Source: Streptomyces griseocarneus (lineage in GTDB: Bacteria > Actinomycetota > Actinomycetes > Streptomycetales > Streptomycetaceae). Taken from it: a DNA stretch of 64,000 nt. The notes under the pieces were generated by a model that ran no database searches, was not told the DNA's origin, and worked only from the letters and a program-made list of their open reading frames with translations. Both the position numbers and the translations under genes were made by a program. This document shows positions 1 through 8,834 of the stretch, in pieces. Location of the stretch: NCBI RefSeq assembly GCF_014655595.1, contig NZ_BNBL01000002.1, positions 558,170 through 622,169 on the forward strand, in the 5' to 3' direction. Numbering within the stretch: the first letter of the stretch is position 1; every line of letters begins with the position of its first letter.

Positions 1-856
1 CCCGGTCGATCACCCGGCCGGCCAGCACCGACCCGGCCAGGGATCCCGCGCCCACCAGCAGCCCGATCAGCCCCAGCCGTCCCGCGTCGAACGCGTAGCG
101 CTCGGCGAACAGCGCGCCGACGAACGTATACGCCCCCAGCCGTCCCGCCTGCAGGAACCCCGTCGACAGCAGCGGCAGCGCCAGCCGCTTCTCCCGCCAG
201 ATCCCGAACCCGCCCAGCACCGAACCGCGGCGGGCCGGATGGGGACCGCGCAGCAGCCAGAGGACGAGGATCACCACCGGCGCCAGCCCGGCGGCCAGGG
301 CGGCGAACGCCCAGGACCAGTCGGCGGTCTGCGCGAGCAGCCCGCCCAGCGGCACGCCCAGGACCTGGCCGAGGGCGTAGCAAGCGACCCCGCCCGCCAC
401 CGCGCGGCCACGTTGGCGCGGCGCCGCGGCCTCGGCGAAGTAGGCCCACATGGCCGGTGCGGCCATGGCCCCGCCCAGCCCGGTCAGCGCGCGGGCGGCG
501 GTCAGCGCGCCCAGGCTGCCGGCCGTGGCGCACAGCAGGTTGCCGCACAGGAACAGCAGCCCACCCCCGGCGACGAACACCCGGCGCGGAAAGCGGTCGG
601 AGACGCCGCCGAGCAGGGGAGCGGCGACGGCGTACGTCAGCACGTAGGCCGTCACGACCTGGGCCGCGGCACCGGTGCCGACCTCCAGGTCCGCGGCGAT
701 GGTCGGCAGCAGCGGCGAGACCAGGAAGGTCTCGCACCCCATGAGGAAGAGGAAGGCGTACAGCACGGCGCAGCGGCCCCACGGCGTGGCCCGCCGGTCG
801 TCCTCCGCCGCCTCCCGGCGGGGGACGACCAGCGGCCGGGGGCCGGGCCCGGTCAC
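1..856 (-). CDS. MFS drug/metabolite exporter (C-terminus off the left edge)
   Basis: Major facilitator superfamily transporter, probably a proton-coupled inner-membrane exporter. Reading leftward from a GTG at 856, the protein opens with a short charged tail, then shows hydrophobic helices with typical MFS signatures: GCETFLVSPLLPTIAADL in helix 1, GGVSDRFPRRVF (the loop 2-3 D-R motif), ARALTGLGGAM, and GRAVAGGVACYALGQVLGVPLGG. About 285 residues are visible, covering the N-terminal half and the start of the second half; the remainder lies beyond base 1. The GTG overlaps the stop of the aminolevulinate synthase gene by four bases (GTGA), so the two are translationally coupled. The substrate is unknown; export of the product of the neighbouring pathway is an inference. 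Confidence 0.9.
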   Translation of the reverse strand, partial: MTGPGPRPLVVPRREAAEDDRRATPWGRCAVLYAFLFLMGCETFLVSPLLPTIAADLEVGTGAAAQVVTAYVLTYAVAAPLLGGVSDRFPRRVFVAGGGLLFLCGNLLCATAGSLGALTAARALTGLGGAMAAPAMWAYFAEAAAPRQRGRAVAGGVACYALGQVLGVPLGGLLAQTADWSWAFAALAAGLAPVVILVLWLLRGPHPARRGSVLGGFGIWREKRLALPLLSTGFLQAGRLGAYTFVGALFAERYAFDAGRLGLIGLLVGAGSLAGSVLAGRVIDR

Positions 857-2091
857 ACCGGCTCCGCGTAGGCGGGCGCGGGGGTGCGGGGCAGGCCGAG
901 CTCGTGCCAGGTGCGGTCCAGGACGTCGGCGAAGTGGTGGACGTCGTCCGGCCGGTGGACGGGCGAGGGGTTGATGCGCAGCCGCTCGCTGCCCCGGGCG
1001 ACGCTGGGGAAGTTGATGGGCTGCGCGTACAGCGCGTGGCGCTCCAGCAGGATGCCGGCCAGCCGCCGGCACCGGTCCACGTCGCCCACCAGAACCGGCA
1101 CGATGTGGCTCTGCTCGCTCACCAGCGGGATTCCCGAACGACGCAGCAGGAACTTCAGCAGCGCGGCGCGCTCGTGCAGCTGCTTGCGCTCGGTGTCACT
1201 GGCCCGCAGGTGCCGCACGCCGGCCAGCGCGCCGGCGGCCAGGGCCGGCGGCATGGAGAGGGTGAAGATGAACGCCGGCGCCAGGCTGCGGACCGCGTCG
1301 ACCACCGGGCCGGGACCGGCCAGGTAACCGCCCGCCGTGCCGTAGCCCTTGGCGAACGTGCCCATCAGGACGGTGACCCCGTCGGCGATGCCGAGCTGCG
1401 CGGCGAGCCCCGCGCCCTGGGGTCCGTACATGCCGACGGTGTGCGCCTCGTCGACGTACACCAGGGCGTTGTGCCGCTCGGCGACCGCGCACAGGTCGGC
1501 CATGGGGGCCATGTCGCCGTCCATGGAGTAGACGGACTCGAAGGCGACCACCTTCGGCCGGCCGGGACGGACGGCGCTCAGCAGCCGGTCGAGGTCGGCG
1601 GGGTCGTTGTGGGCGAAGACGTGCCGCTCGGCGCCGCTCGCGCGCATCGCCAGGATCATCGAGGCGTGGTTGAGCCGGTCCGAGAAGAACGCGCAGTCCG
1701 GCAGCGTCCTGCCCAGGACGTACAGGGCGGCGTCGTTGGCGGCGTAGCCGGTGATGAAGGTGAGCGCGCTCTCCTTGCCGTGCAGGTCGGCCATCTCACG
1801 TTCCAGCGCGACGTGGTGCGGCGTGGTGCCGGAGATGTTGCGCGACCCGCCGGCCGCGGCGCCCGAGGCGTCCAGCGTGGCGCGCATCGCGGCCAGGACG
1901 GCGGGGTGCTGCCCCATGCCGAGGTGGTCGTTGCTGCACCAGACGGTGACCTCCCGGGGCCCCTCGGGCCGGTGGTGCAGGGCGCGCGGGAAGCGCCCGG
2001 CGAGCCGTTCGATCTCGACGAACGTGCGGTACTGCCCGGTCTTCCGAAGAGTGTCCATGCGATCGGCGAAGAAGCCTGAGTAATCGAACAT
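853..2091 (-). CDS. 5-aminolevulinate synthase (PLP-dependent, ALAS type)
   Basis: 412-residue alpha-oxoamine synthase that condenses glycine with succinyl-CoA to 5-aminolevulinate. ALAS hallmarks are visible: CSNDHLGMGQHP near residue 55, GGSRNISGTTPHH, VYVDEAHTVGMYG, and the PLP-binding lysine in GTFAKGYGTAGGY at about residue 248, with the C-terminal RLRINPSPVHRPDD element. The start chosen is the ATG of MFDYSGFF, which matches the usual ALAS N-terminus and has a G-rich stretch upstream; an ATG at 2148 would add 19 unlike residues. Streptomyces make tetrapyrroles from glutamyl-tRNA, so an ALAS here is normally a pathway enzyme for C5N units (as in manumycin-type compounds). The partner acyl-CoA ligase and amide synthase are not in view. 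Overlaps the downstream exporter gene. Confidence 0.93.
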   Translation of the reverse strand: MFDYSGFFADRMDTLRKTGQYRTFVEIERLAGRFPRALHHRPEGPREVTVWCSNDHLGMGQHPAVLAAMRATLDASGAAAGGSRNISGTTPHHVALEREMADLHGKESALTFITGYAANDAALYVLGRTLPDCAFFSDRLNHASMILAMRASGAERHVFAHNDPADLDRLLSAVRPGRPKVVAFESVYSMDGDMAPMADLCAVAERHNALVYVDEAHTVGMYGPQGAGLAAQLGIADGVTVLMGTFAKGYGTAGGYLAGPGPVVDAVRSLAPAFIFTLSMPPALAAGALAGVRHLRASDTERKQLHERAALLKFLLRRSGIPLVSEQSHIVPVLVGDVDRCRRLAGILLERHALYAQPINFPSVARGSERLRINPSPVHRPDDVHHFADVLDRTWHELGLPRTPAPAYAEPV

Positions 2092-2230
2092 CGGTGGAAA
2101 TCCCCCCGTGGTGGGGCGCGTCCCCCCGCGCCCTCGCACTGTAAGCATGGGGCGAGAGGGATATCCTTCGCATCGCCGACAAGGACGGGGGCAGATCCAT
2201 CAAACGTGGCATTCAGCACTCTGGTGGACA

Positions 2231-2245
2231 TACTCCCAGGGAGTA
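2231..2245. promoter_or_regulatory. 15-bp perfect palindrome upstream of the ALAS gene
   Basis: TACTCCCAGGGAGTA is a perfect inverted repeat around a central base. It lies about 140 bases upstream of the ALAS start, in the 208-base gap that separates that gene from the next leftward gene. It could be an operator for a repressor of the ALAS-exporter pair. No regulator gene is adjacent, so the binding protein is unknown. Confidence 0.35.
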
Positions 2246-2299
2246 CGGACGCGCCCCGAAGCCCTACTTGAGGAGGAGGCCGCACCGCGATGCGAGAGG

Positions 2300-2953
2300 T
2301 CAGCGTGCGGTGGCCGTCGAGCAGAGGAAGGTGACGGCACCGGCGATGACCAGCACGCCACCGAGGAAGGTGTGCCGACGGGCCCTGCGCAGCCTCTCCC
2401 GCACCTGCCACGCGTGCGCGGTGGCGAGCAGCCACCGCAGACAGGGGTCGGTCCTCGCGATGTTGCGGTGCGCGGTCAGCAGGCCCTGCCTCAGCACGGC
2501 GCGCTCGCCGGGCTCCGCCGACGCCAGCCGCCGGGCGATGTTGGCCGCGATCCGCCGGTGCCGCAGCAGGTCCTCCACGCTCGTGGCCACGGAGCCGAAG
2601 TAGTACCAAGGAGCGGCGTCGAGCTGCTCACGGAGCCCGCGCACGGCCGGTTCGCCGAGGGAGGCCGGCGTGGTCATGGGCGGCACCAGGACCTCACTGA
2701 TCTGCCAGATCGCCCAGGCGACACCGGACAGCGCCACCAGCATGCCGCCGCCCGCCCACGCCGCGTGCTCCCAGTCGGTGATCCTGCCGACCGCGAGCAG
2801 CGGCCCGCCCCCGAGCAGCAGCGCGCCCACCGCGCCGGTCGAGGCGATGAGCCAGCGTGCGGTGGCCCGGCTGTCGGCGACGGAGTCCAGGGGCGAGGGC
2901 AGCGCGTCGAGCGTCGCGGTGCCGGGACGGTCGGCCTGAGGCTCCTCACTCAC
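2300..2953 (-). CDS. Three-helix membrane protein of unknown function
   Basis: 217 residues. Not recognised as a named family. Hydrophobic segments lie at about residues 36-60 (WLIASTGAVGALLLGGGPL), 65-87 (AWAGGGMLVALSGVAWAIW) and at the very C-terminus (TFLGGVLVIAGAVTFLCS). Between the second and third helices is a roughly 100-residue cytosolic region rich in Arg and Leu (LLRHRRIAANIARRLASAEP), which looks helical. The GTG start at 2953 overlaps the stop of the upstream small gene by four bases (GTGA), so the two form an operon. The pair is transcribed away from the CHAT-NTPase-TPR gene and may encode its membrane partner; that role is inferred from position only. Confidence 0.75.
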   Translation of the reverse strand: MSEEPQADRPGTATLDALPSPLDSVADSRATARWLIASTGAVGALLLGGGPLLAVGRITDWEHAAWAGGGMLVALSGVAWAIWQISEVLVPPMTTPASLGEPAVRGLREQLDAAPWYYFGSVATSVEDLLRHRRIAANIARRLASAEPGERAVLRQGLLTAHRNIARTDPCLRWLLATAHAWQVRERLRRARRHTFLGGVLVIAGAVTFLCSTATAR

Positions 2954-3111
2954 GAGGTGTCCCCGCGGAAGGCGACACCCAGCGGACCGGGGTCGTCGTC
3001 CGGGAGATCGACGTACGGCAGCCACTTCTGCCCGTCGAAGAACTCCAGCTCGCCGGAATCGCCGACGCGCACCGCGTTGATCTCCGTGGGTTCCTCCGGC
3101 TCTCCGGCCAT
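2950..3111 (-). CDS. Small acidic protein, first gene of a divergent two-gene operon
   Basis: 53-residue protein beginning MAGEPEEPTEINAVRVGDSG and ending GVAFRGDTS. It is acidic, has no signal peptide or membrane segment, and contains an aromatic patch (LEFFDGQKWLPYVDLPDDD) that resembles a short folded beta unit. The ATG is preceded by a purine-rich GGCGGGGGAG. It overlaps the downstream membrane-protein gene by four bases and is divergent from the large CHAT gene, whose start is 90 bases away. Function unknown; the tight coupling and conserved codon bias argue that it is real. Confidence 0.7.
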   Translation of the reverse strand: MAGEPEEPTEINAVRVGDSGELEFFDGQKWLPYVDLPDDDPGPLGVAFRGDTS

Positions 3112-3200
3112 GCTCCCCCGCCCTTCGCCCCGCCCCTTCGTCCCGGCCGTTGCGCTGTCGTCGGCCGCCTACCCATCATGGCAGCAAAGGGGGTTCGCAA

Positions 3201-6200
3201 GTGATCCGGTTGGTTGTCGGCAGTACGCGAGTAACCGGTGACATCCGAGGCCATCGGGTCGGTCATGTGCCGAGGGCCGCAGATCAGCGCACGGCCGACC
3301 TGCTGTGGCGGCTGCGACGGCAGCCGTCGGCCGAGCTGCTGCGGGAGGCGGGCGTCGCCCTCGGACACCGCTTCCTGGGGGGTGCCCTCGGCGAGGCGCT
3401 GGCGGGGGAGTTACGGCGGCCCGGCCGACACCGGCTGGGCATCGAGGTGACCGACCCCACCCTGGCCGACCTGCCCTGGGAAGCGCTCGTACCGCCCGGC
3501 CGCCCCACCCCCTTGGCCCTGGACGAGGGCGTCGACCTCTACCGGACCGCGCGGACGACACCACGGGCGACACCACGGGCGGACGCCGTCGGCGGCCCGC
3601 TGCGCATCCTCGCGGCGATCGGCAGCCCGGACGGGAGCAGCCGCGAATTGCTCGACTACGAAAGGGAACTGGGAAGGATCCTGGACGCGGTGGAATCCTG
3701 CCACCGCGGCGGCGTGGGGGTCCGCGTCCTGGAATGGGGCAGCACCTCGGCGATCGGCATGGCACTCGCCGAGGAACCCGTCGGCATCCTGCACGTCTCC
3801 TGCCACGCCCGCCCCGGCGCCCTGCTGCTGGAGACCGACACGGGCGACGAGGACCCGGTGGACGCCGCCCGCTTCCTGGCCGAGGTCCTGCCGCCCGGAC
3901 GCCCGGTGCCGCTGATCGTGCTGGCGGGGTGCTCCACGGCCCGGGACGAGCACGGCGGGCGCCCCGGGCTGGCCAGAAGCCTGCTCGAGCACGGAGCGCC
4001 GGCCGTACTGGCGATGAACGGCGCCGTCAGCGACGACTACGCCACCGACCTGTGCGCCCGCCTCTACGAAGGCCTCGCCCGCGACCGCGAATCCGACCTG
4101 CTGACCGTCTTCTCCCGGGTCCGGCGGGCGATGGAGGACGCGCCCCGGCCCTTGCCGGAATGGGCGACACCGGTGCTGTTCCTCGGCGATCCCGGACTGC
4201 GGCTGACCGGACCGGACGACGCCGGCACAGACGCCAACGCCAACGCCAACGCCGACGCCGACGCCACGGACCGCAGCGGCCGCCCGCCCGCGACGGCGAC
4301 CGTACGGGACCGCGTGACGCGCGGCCCCGGCGACTTCATCGGCCGCAGACGCACGCTGCGCCGCCTGTCGCGGGTGGCCCCGCGCATGCTGCTGCACGGC
4401 ATCGGCGGCATCGGCAAGACCAGCCTCGCCGCCGAGCTCGCGCGGCGCTACGAGACGGCCGGCGGGCTGGTGGTGACGGTCAGCGGTGAGACGGGCGCCG
4501 AGGCGGTCCTGGAAGAGCTCCGGCGCCGGCTGGTGGCCCACTGCGCCGCGCGGAACATCACCGGGACCCACCCGCTGCGGCAGCTGGTCCTGGTGCTGAC
4601 CGAGCAGACCCGGGACTGGCGGGAGCGTCTCGTACCGGTCGGCGACGCCTCGCTGCCGGTCCTGCTCGTGCTGGACAACGCCGAGGACAACCTGGACACG
4701 GACAACCTGGACACCGGCTTCCACTCGGCCGACGAGGACCTCGCGGACTTCCTGGCCGCCTGGGCGGAACGCCAGGCACTGATCATCACCAGCAGGTTCC
4801 CCTTCGACGTGCCCGGCCTGGAGTCCCACCACCTCGGCCCGCTGTCCTGGCAGGAGACACGGAAGCTGATGTGGCGGCTGCCCGGCATCGACCGGCTGAC
4901 GCCACAGGAGAAGCGGCAGGTGTGGACCCGCCTCGGCGGCCATCCGCGGTCCCTGGAGTACCTCGACGCGCTGCTGCGCGACGGCGTCGGGCGCTTCGAC
5001 GATGTCACCGCCCGCCTGAGAGCGGCCACGGCGGAGCGCACCGGCGGGTCCGTCGCGACCGTCGAGACCGGCGCGCCCGGCCGGTTGGGCGACGTGCTGG
5101 CCGAGACGGGGGCGCTGATCGCCGAGGACGTGCTGCTGCCCCAGCTGCTGGCCCGGCTCGACACGGTGCCCCTGGCCGGGGAGCTGCTGCTGGGAGCGTC
5201 GGTGTACCGGCTGCCCGTGGACACCGCCGGACTGGCCTGGCAGGCGGCACCCGTGGCGGAACGCGAGCAGCCGCCGCCGGCCCCGGAGGGCATGGAGCAC
5301 GCGATGGGCAGGCTGCTGCACCTCGGGCTGCTGGCACCCGCCGACTCCGGCTATTTGGTGCATCGCTGGACGGCGGAGTCCTTGGCCCGGCGGGCCGGGC
5401 GGAGCCGGCTGACCGCTGTCCACCGCAGAGCCGGGGACTACTGGGGTTGGCGCGGCCGCGCGACCTCCGAGCCCGTCGAGTACATCCAGCAGGTGATCGA
5501 AGCCAGGTACCACCATCTGGCCGGTGGCCGTATGGACGAGGCACTCGAGTGCACCAGGCTGGCCTGCCGCGAACTCGAGGCCGCGGGGCAGTGGTCCAGG
5601 GAGGAGCGGCTGCGCCGTGAGGCTCTCACGATGGTGCCCCGGGGATCCCTCCAGGCGGCCGAATTCACCGCGGACCTGGCCGGGCTGAAGAAGCGCAGGG
5701 GAGACTACGCGCAGGCGGAAGCGCTGTACCGGAAGGCGCTGGCCACCTTCCGGAGCCTGGAGTCGGACGAACATGTCGCGGCCGCGCTGCACAATCTGGG
5801 AATCATCGCCGATCACCGGGGGCAGGCGGCGGATGCGGAACGGCTGTTCAAGCAATCGCTGTCGCTCAAGGAGCGGATCGGCGACCGGTGGGCCATGTCC
5901 TTCGCCTACCACGAACTCGCCGGGCTGGCGCTGGACCGGGGAGACGACCGGGCGGCCGAGAAGCTGTATCTCGACGCGCTGGCCATGGCGGAGGAAGCGG
6001 GTGATCTGGAGGGCGTTTCGGCAAGCCACCACCAGATCGCCCTCCTGGCCCTCCGGGCGAAGGACTACGCCAAGGCCGAACAGTGCGTGAACCTCGCCCT
6101 GGACGGTTACACCCGGCTGAACGACCGGATCAGGATCGGCAGCGGCAGGATCCTGCTCTCGAGGATCGCGGCCGCCGTCTTCAACCACGAGACGGCTCAG

Positions 6201-7409
6201 CTGCACATCAGGGCCGCCCTGGAAGTCTTCGAGGACATCGGCAGCAACCGGCACATCGCCGAATGCTGCCTGCAACTCGGCGAGATCTCACGTGACCTCG
6301 GCGACCTGGCCTGGGCGGAGACCTGTTTCGCCCGTGCCCGGACCCTCTTCACGGCCCTCGGCGAACGGGTGTTCCTCGCCAAGGCCAACGACATGCTCGG
6401 CGCCGTCCGAACGGTCCTGGGGCGTGTCGCCGAAGCGGTGCCGTGCACGCTCGAGGCATGGCTCGGCAAGACCGTCCGGTCGGGCTGCACAGATTGGCTG
6501 GCCATCCAGTGCATGGCGCTCGGAACCCAGGCCTTCGGCGATGTCCTCGGACAGCACATGGATCCCGGGCAGGCCGTGGACGTGCTGGAACTCACCCAGT
6601 CGTACGTCAGGTTGACCCGGTCCCGGGTCCCGGACGGCCCGACCCCGCTGGGAAGCGCGTACATCCTGCGGGCGATCGACTCCTTCAAGGACGGGGACTA
6701 CGGAACGGCCCGGATGTGCCTGGTACGGGCACTGCCGATCTGCGAGGCGGCGGGATATCGGCGCGGTGTCGCCAAATGCCACGAGGACCTCGGCCTGGTG
6801 GGCCTGGAGACCTGGCACCTGGACGAGGCCGAGACACGCTATCTGGCGGCACTCGAGATCTACGAGCGGATGCGCGACGACACGAACGTGGCCATCGTCC
6901 GTCACCAGCTCGGACGGGTCCACGAGAGCCGGCACGACTACGCGGAAGCGGAGAAGCACCTCCGCGCTTCCATCGCCATCAAGAAGCGGCTCGGGAACCC
7001 GTCCGGCGTCTCCAACAGCACCTTCCATCTCGGCACGATCGCCCAGCGGCGAGGCGACTACGCGCTCGCCGAGCGGTGCTACCTGGAATCCCTGGCGATC
7101 GACGAACAGCAGAGGGACTGGAAGGGGATAGCGCTCGACTACGCCGAAATCGGCAACCTGCGTGCGGAGCAAGGCCTTTCGGACCTGGCCGTCCCGCTGA
7201 TGGTGGAAGCCCTGTCCATCAACGAGCGCATCACCTCGGACAATGCCATCCGCAATATCCGTGCGCTGCGGAAGGAACGCGCGAAACTCGGCGACGACGC
7301 CTTCACCCGCATTCTGCGCGACAGCCTCGACGAGGAGAGAACGTCGCGGATCCTTGAGCTCACCGCACTCCGGCCGCGCACCGCACAGGACCCCCGGCCC
7401 CCGGAGTGA
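3201..7409 (+). CDS. CHAT peptidase - STAND NTPase - TPR repeat protein
   Basis: 1402 residues, with start GTG at 3201 preceded by AAAGGGGG. The N-terminal CHAT (caspase/separase-like) domain, residues about 60-340, has the expected dyad: His202 in ILHVSCHARPG and Cys244 in VLAGCSTARD. After an Asn/Asp-Ala linker (about 345-360) comes a P-loop NTPase with Walker A GIGGIGKTS (Lys406), Walker B LLVLDNAED and the sensor-like LIITSRF, as in NB-ARC/NACHT STAND proteins. From about residue 820 to 1370 there are many TPR-like units (for example AEALYRKALATF, AEKHLRASIAIKKRLG). This layout fits a signal-gated protease acting in conflict or programmed-death responses. Leu71 is a TTA codon (3411-3413), suggesting bldA dependence. 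The protein ligand and protease target are unknown. Confidence 0.93.
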   Translation: MIRLVVGSTRVTGDIRGHRVGHVPRAADQRTADLLWRLRRQPSAELLREAGVALGHRFLGGALGEALAGELRRPGRHRLGIEVTDPTLADLPWEALVPPGRPTPLALDEGVDLYRTARTTPRATPRADAVGGPLRILAAIGSPDGSSRELLDYERELGRILDAVESCHRGGVGVRVLEWGSTSAIGMALAEEPVGILHVSCHARPGALLLETDTGDEDPVDAARFLAEVLPPGRPVPLIVLAGCSTARDEHGGRPGLARSLLEHGAPAVLAMNGAVSDDYATDLCARLYEGLARDRESDLLTVFSRVRRAMEDAPRPLPEWATPVLFLGDPGLRLTGPDDAGTDANANANADADATDRSGRPPATATVRDRVTRGPGDFIGRRRTLRRLSRVAPRMLLHGIGGIGKTSLAAELARRYETAGGLVVTVSGETGAEAVLEELRRRLVAHCAARNITGTHPLRQLVLVLTEQTRDWRERLVPVGDASLPVLLVLDNAEDNLDTDNLDTGFHSADEDLADFLAAWAERQALIITSRFPFDVPGLESHHLGPLSWQETRKLMWRLPGIDRLTPQEKRQVWTRLGGHPRSLEYLDALLRDGVGRFDDVTARLRAATAERTGGSVATVETGAPGRLGDVLAETGALIAEDVLLPQLLARLDTVPLAGELLLGASVYRLPVDTAGLAWQAAPVAEREQPPPAPEGMEHAMGRLLHLGLLAPADSGYLVHRWTAESLARRAGRSRLTAVHRRAGDYWGWRGRATSEPVEYIQQVIEARYHHLAGGRMDEALECTRLACRELEAAGQWSREERLRREALTMVPRGSLQAAEFTADLAGLKKRRGDYAQAEALYRKALATFRSLESDEHVAAALHNLGIIADHRGQAADAERLFKQSLSLKERIGDRWAMSFAYHELAGLALDRGDDRAAEKLYLDALAMAEEAGDLEGVSASHHQIALLALRAKDYAKAEQCVNLALDGYTRLNDRIRIGSGRILLSRIAAAVFNHETAQLHIRAALEVFEDIGSNRHIAECCLQLGEISRDLGDLAWAETCFARARTLFTALGERVFLAKANDMLGAVRTVLGRVAEAVPCTLEAWLGKTVRSGCTDWLAIQCMALGTQAFGDVLGQHMDPGQAVDVLELTQSYVRLTRSRVPDGPTPLGSAYILRAIDSFKDGDYGTARMCLVRALPICEAAGYRRGVAKCHEDLGLVGLETWHLDEAETRYLAALEIYERMRDDTNVAIVRHQLGRVHESRHDYAEAEKHLRASIAIKKRLGNPSGVSNSTFHLGTIAQRRGDYALAERCYLESLAIDEQQRDWKGIALDYAEIGNLRAEQGLSDLAVPLMVEALSINERITSDNAIRNIRALRKERAKLGDDAFTRILRDSLDEERTSRILELTALRPRTAQDPRPPE

Positions 7410-7412
7410 CGA

Positions 7413-7443
7413 GGCCGGGCCGCCGTCCGGGCGGTCCCCGGCC
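7413..7443. terminator. Imperfect GC-rich hairpin after the CHAT gene
   Basis: Arms GGCCGGGCCGCC and GGCGGTCCCCGGCC pair with a small bulge around a short loop, immediately after the CHAT-NTPase-TPR stop. It sits between two convergent genes, so it may stop transcription from both sides. There is no T tract, which is common for terminators in such genomes. Confidence 0.5.
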
Positions 7444-7467
7444 ACATGCGCGGCAGCCCGTCCTCCC

Positions 7468-8298
7468 TCAGTTGGCGATCTCCACGCGCACGTCCTGCCG
7501 GATCCTCGCCGTGACGTCGGCCGCCTTGTCCAGTGAAGGGTCCAGGTGGAGCAGGATCGTCTCGGCGTCGGCTGAGGAGACGACGCCGACGGTGCTGTTG
7601 TCGGCCCAGATGCACACGGGCACCGTGAAGGTCCGCGGGCCCAGGGACGGGTCGGTGGTCTTCATCTTCTGGCACTTCATCACCGCGTTGCCGTCCAGCC
7701 GGTCCGGCTTGAACGCCCGGGGACTGCCCTCGAGTTCCGGCTTGCCCGTGGGATCGGCCTGGATGCCGAGGATCAGGGTGCGGAACATGTTGTCCACCGT
7801 CGCCTCGGGGTCCTTCACCCCGCCCCACAGGCCGCCGAAGTTGGCCAGCTTGAGGGGGGAGGTGGCGGTGGTGCCGGACTTGTACGCGGCCCCGACGCTC
7901 TGCGCGTCGGTGATGCCGACGATCGCGAGGGTCTGCTTGTCCACGTCGTGGAACGGATCCCGGCTCGTGACGGGGTCCTTCTTGTACGTGCCGCCCAGGA
8001 TCGTCTCGGGAGCGGTGAGCCGGTAGCGCTTGCCGTCGCCGGGCGCGGCGGCGCCCTTGAGACCGCCGAGGCCCGCCGTCCCGGGCGGGCTGTTCTCCGC
8101 GGCCCGCGAAGGCTCCCGCCGGTCCTTTCCCTGGATGAGGAGGACTCCGCCGGCCGCGACCGCCCCCACGAGGACGAACGCCCCCGCCACGAGGGCGATC
8201 GTCCTGCCCCTGCCTCCCCTGCCGGGTGGCCGCGACGGTGGCGGCGGGTACGGCTGGTGCGGCGGTATGCCGTAGGGGCCCGACTGGTCCTGGCTCAT
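7468..8298 (-). CDS. Membrane-anchored extracytoplasmic protein, unknown function
   Basis: 276 residues. A Pro/Tyr-rich cytosolic N-terminus (PYGIPPHQPYPPPPSRPPG) is followed by one transmembrane helix at about residues 33-57 (IALVAGAFVLVGAVAAGGVL) and a roughly 215-residue outer domain. That domain contains two cysteines (AVMKCQKMK and VPVCIWAD) that could form a disulfide, and the sequence YRLTAPETILGGTYKKD. This arrangement is common among streptomycete surface proteins of unknown role. The ATG at 8298 has AGAGGCAG upstream; an earlier in-frame start would add residues that fall in the promoter region. It is convergent with the CHAT gene and divergent from the lasso cluster. Confidence 0.85.
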   Translation of the reverse strand: MSQDQSGPYGIPPHQPYPPPPSRPPGRGGRGRTIALVAGAFVLVGAVAAGGVLLIQGKDRREPSRAAENSPPGTAGLGGLKGAAAPGDGKRYRLTAPETILGGTYKKDPVTSRDPFHDVDKQTLAIVGITDAQSVGAAYKSGTTATSPLKLANFGGLWGGVKDPEATVDNMFRTLILGIQADPTGKPELEGSPRAFKPDRLDGNAVMKCQKMKTTDPSLGPRTFTVPVCIWADNSTVGVVSSADAETILLHLDPSLDKAADVTARIRQDVRVEIAN

Positions 8299-8834
8299 CG
8301 ACTGCCTCTGCGTTCTCTCCACCGTACGGGGCACGGCGGAGGGTTGGTCGCGCACGACGTCCTCACCCCTGGCATACCGGCCGTGCCGCGCAGGCGGCAA
8401 CGATTCCGGGCCAACGCCGCCACCCACTGCTCCTTCACACCCGTTCGACCGCCCCTCCGCGCCCGTACGGAGTGGGCGCACAGCCGGTGTCCCCGTCGAA
8501 AACGTCTGCCCTGGACGTGAATTCGCCGAACGAAGCCGCACGAAGTGAAGGGCTTTTCGTATTTCGCCGCACTGGTGAACGGGTTTCCCCTTCCCTCGAG
8601 AATCCCGAAATCACCCTGGCATCAGCCGTATCGGTGGCGGCGTTGATTGAACTTTCTGATACGGCGAATTCCCGACAGAGGTTGCGACGCCTCTCGGGGG
8701 TGTGGCTAATATTTTCATACGTTCAACGCCCTGGCGTGCGGCGCGAAATGCACGAGTTCCGCTGCTTCGGGGACCGGAAATCGCGGACCCCGAATTGGCC
8801 AGGGTCTCGGGTACACCCAATCTGAGGAGATCTC
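8299..8834. promoter_or_regulatory. Regulatory region of the lasso cluster
   Basis: 536 bases without a gene, more AT-rich than the flanks in the last 200. It contains an inverted repeat, GCCGTATC at 8625-8632 and GATACGGC at 8658-8665, and a possible promoter TTGCGA (8682-8687), 19 bases, TAATAT (8707-8712), about 120 bases before the precursor start. The ribosome site TGAGGAGA lies at 8822-8830. The left part must also hold the promoter of the divergent membrane-protein gene. The assignments are by eye. Confidence 0.45.

Noticed and set aside
4228..4263. Short 6-base repeats taken as a possible repeat array
   Set aside because: They are in frame and encode the Asn/Asp-Ala linker of the CHAT protein; there is no spacer structure of a CRISPR.
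3411..6275. A 954-codon open frame on the minus strand
   Set aside because: It is an antisense shadow of the CHAT-STAND-TPR gene; its sequence is low in family motifs and rich in Gln/Arg/Gly from complementary GC3 bias.
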